Assembly: GCA_004369085.1 (NCBI GenBank)
Contig: ML210487.1
Location: 1-17,365, forward strand
DNA length: 17,365 nt
Reading direction: 5' to 3'
DNA from: Coprinopsis marcescibilis
Lineage: Eukaryota; Basidiomycota; Agaricomycetes; Agaricales; Psathyrellaceae
Position 1 is the stretch's first letter; every line of letters begins with the position of its first letter. The notes beneath the pieces were generated by a model, which searched no databases, was not told the DNA's origin, and saw only the letters and a program-made list of their open reading frames with translations. Of this stretch, positions 16,256 to 17,365 are shown piece by piece. A program made the translations under genes and the position numbers.

Positions 16256-17005
16256 CTACCATACAGTCTGATATATGTACTTACTTGCCCAATTTTTAAT
16301 CCGAAAGGCATCTGCAAGCTCCAAAACATTGTCTGGGGTCCACTTTTGCTCCTCTACCCTGTCCTCAAACACTGGAGCAAGCATGCAGACCTGGAAAATA
16401 CTAGACAAGGGGAGAACAGCATCTTGGCACTTATCGTGTGCATCACTGAAAGCCTTCGTAATCCTGTACAAGCCATGGTTTATGCTGGCAGATGCAGCTT
16501 GCCTGGTATACTACTCCACATAAGCCAGTGGCCCTTTTGGAAGATATGGAGGAAGGTCCTCTCAACAGCCTGGCAGATCAATATAGGCTGGGAGCTTGAA
16601 AATAACTTTCACTTGACCAATACGGGTCCCTATTCTCATCAGTCAGACCTGACACTGTAGAACACAAAAGAAAGGAATGGCAGACCAGAACGGCCAGTTG
16701 CCTCTGCATCCTCAGTGTCCATGACAACTACAGTATCATACCACCCAAACTTCTGACTGTGCTGACGTGGAAGAGCCTTCATGGTATTCCCTGCTTCTTC
16801 CTCATTGTGGAGGGATTCTGGTTGGAATTGGAACTGGTGGTAAACATCAACCGTATCTATGGGAAGTACAGCTTGTTCAAGCCTCTGCCATCCCAACTGG
16901 TGGTTGAGGAAGGAGTTGAGATATATTTTGAGGTGCGCACCAAACTGTGATGCGTTGTGTGTGTTCTCAATATCGGATATGGTTCTGTTCAGAGAGGGTG
17001 CATGT
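16256..17005 (-). pseudogene. Transposon-associated protein, C-terminal region, with one intron
   Basis: The minus-strand frame upstream of the intron reads SLNRTISDIENTHNASQFGA, PIDTVDVYHQFQFQPESLHN, KALPRQHSQKFGWYDTVVVM and DAEATGRSG. After removal of 16685-16630 it continues TRIGQVKVIFKLPAYIDLP, a TGA (16562-16564), DLPPYLPKGPLAYVE, a TAG where Trp is usual (16511-16513), then YRITKAFSDAHDKCQDAVLP, KWTPDNVLELADAFRIKNWA and YQTVW with TAG 16256-16258. I recall this arrangement (FDTVVV...QVKVIFKLP...LAYVEW...W..DNVLEL) from large proteins of basidiomycete KDZ or CACTA-like (Plavaka) elements, but cannot fix the family. The N-terminal part is missing: upstream the sequence becomes the leader and array at 17006. 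Confidence 0.55.
16630..16685 (-). other. Predicted 56-bp intron
   Basis: On the minus strand it starts GTCTGC and ends GAATAG, with CTGAC and CTGAT branch-site candidates 10-20 bases before the acceptor. The upstream exon ends in frame 0 (ATGRSG) and the downstream one begins in frame 1 (TRIGQVKV). Splicing joins them through one Gly codon. Length and branch site fit basidiomycete introns. The donor GTCTGC is a weak match to GTRNGT. Confidence 0.55.
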
Positions 17006-17213
17006 GAGTACTTTACACTGGCCCACGGGTGTACATACACTCCTTGTACACTCCTCGCACACATATTGTACACAACATGGACACAGTGCAGACACAACAT
17101 GAACACAGCTTATGCACTGTATATCCACTCCTCATACACTCCCCATACACTCCTCGTACACTCCACATACACTCCTCGTACACTCCACATACACTCCTTG
17201 TACACTCCTTGGA
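17006..17213 (+). repeat. Leader plus TACACTCC minisatellite, array 3
   Basis: It opens with the second copy of the 29-bp leader (17006-17034). It continues with about nine TACACTCC motifs, mixed with diverged units such as GTACACAACATGG. A 22-bp unit made of CTCGTACACTC and CACATACACTC type halves is repeated exactly about 17153-17196. Unlike array 1 the units all point the same way. Peptides translated from it are simple Ser/Thr/Tyr/His repeats. Confidence 0.85.
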
Positions 17214-17365
17214 AACTTGCTGTACAGTGTTGTGCTGCCTGCAATTGGAAAATTTTATACATGAATCTATGTGACATGATGAAAGGTGGAATGGATCTAT
17301 TTATATATGATCAAAAAAAATCAGTCAAAAAGGAATCTGTAGTTGTCAAGTTAATTTTGTAAGTT
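17214..17365. other. No gene seen at the right edge
   Basis: Short AT-rich stretch with no recognisable frame or repeat. Confidence 0.5.

Noticed and set aside
15040..17213. CRISPR-like array
   Set aside because: The units are short, degenerate and contiguous without unique spacers, no cas genes are present, and the context is a eukaryotic transposon graveyard.

Overview
The window looks like a repeat-rich, probably subtelomeric-, centromeric- or island-type stretch of a filamentous fungus, most likely a basidiomycete (Agaricomycetes). This rests on protein families recalled from memory: a DIRS-type retrotransposon with a tyrosine recombinase, Ty1/copia polyproteins, a KDZ-transposase-like fragment, and a transposon-associated C-terminal domain split by a 56-bp intron. 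I see no intact host gene. Almost everything recognisable is a transposable element at some stage of decay.

Layout. 1-1290 is non-coding, with a tRNA-like B box on the minus strand and a 536-bp candidate MITE bounded by a perfect 15-bp inverted repeat. 1565-5692 is one DIRS-like retrotransposon read on the minus strand: Gag, reverse transcriptase (RT), RNase H, tyrosine recombinase (YR). Its middle third (1967-3270: RT thumb, RNase H, first half of YR) is inverted, with CAG/CTG at the two breakpoints. Both broken reading frames line up codon for codon if that block is turned back. 5830-7922 and 12776-about 13200 are the two halves of an old Ty1/copia element (copia A, minus strand). It is split inside its protease by a younger, complete copia element (copia B, 7928-12770, minus strand). 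Copia B has two 234-bp LTRs, a GAAAT target duplication, a primer site matching the anticodon arm of initiator tRNA-Met, a polypurine tract and a Gag-PR-INT-RT-RNase H polyprotein. 13661-14074 is a candidate solo LTR. 15040-17213 holds a KDZ-like remnant between arrays of a GTATAC-rich minisatellite, then a minus-strand transposon-associated pseudogene, then a second minisatellite array that opens with nearly the same 29-bp leader as the first.

Common theme. The damage is biased. Of 16 in-frame stops placed by hand in the three retroelements, 13 are TGA, several where the family has arginine (CGA to TGA). All four differences between the copia B LTRs are CpG to TpG/CpA transitions. The RT active site of the DIRS element reads VDN instead of VDD, which one CpG transition explains. 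This points to cytosine methylation and deamination, or an RIP-like process, acting on the repeats.

Limits. Family assignments are from motif recognition only, and no search was run. The outer ends of the DIRS element and of copia A could not be fixed.
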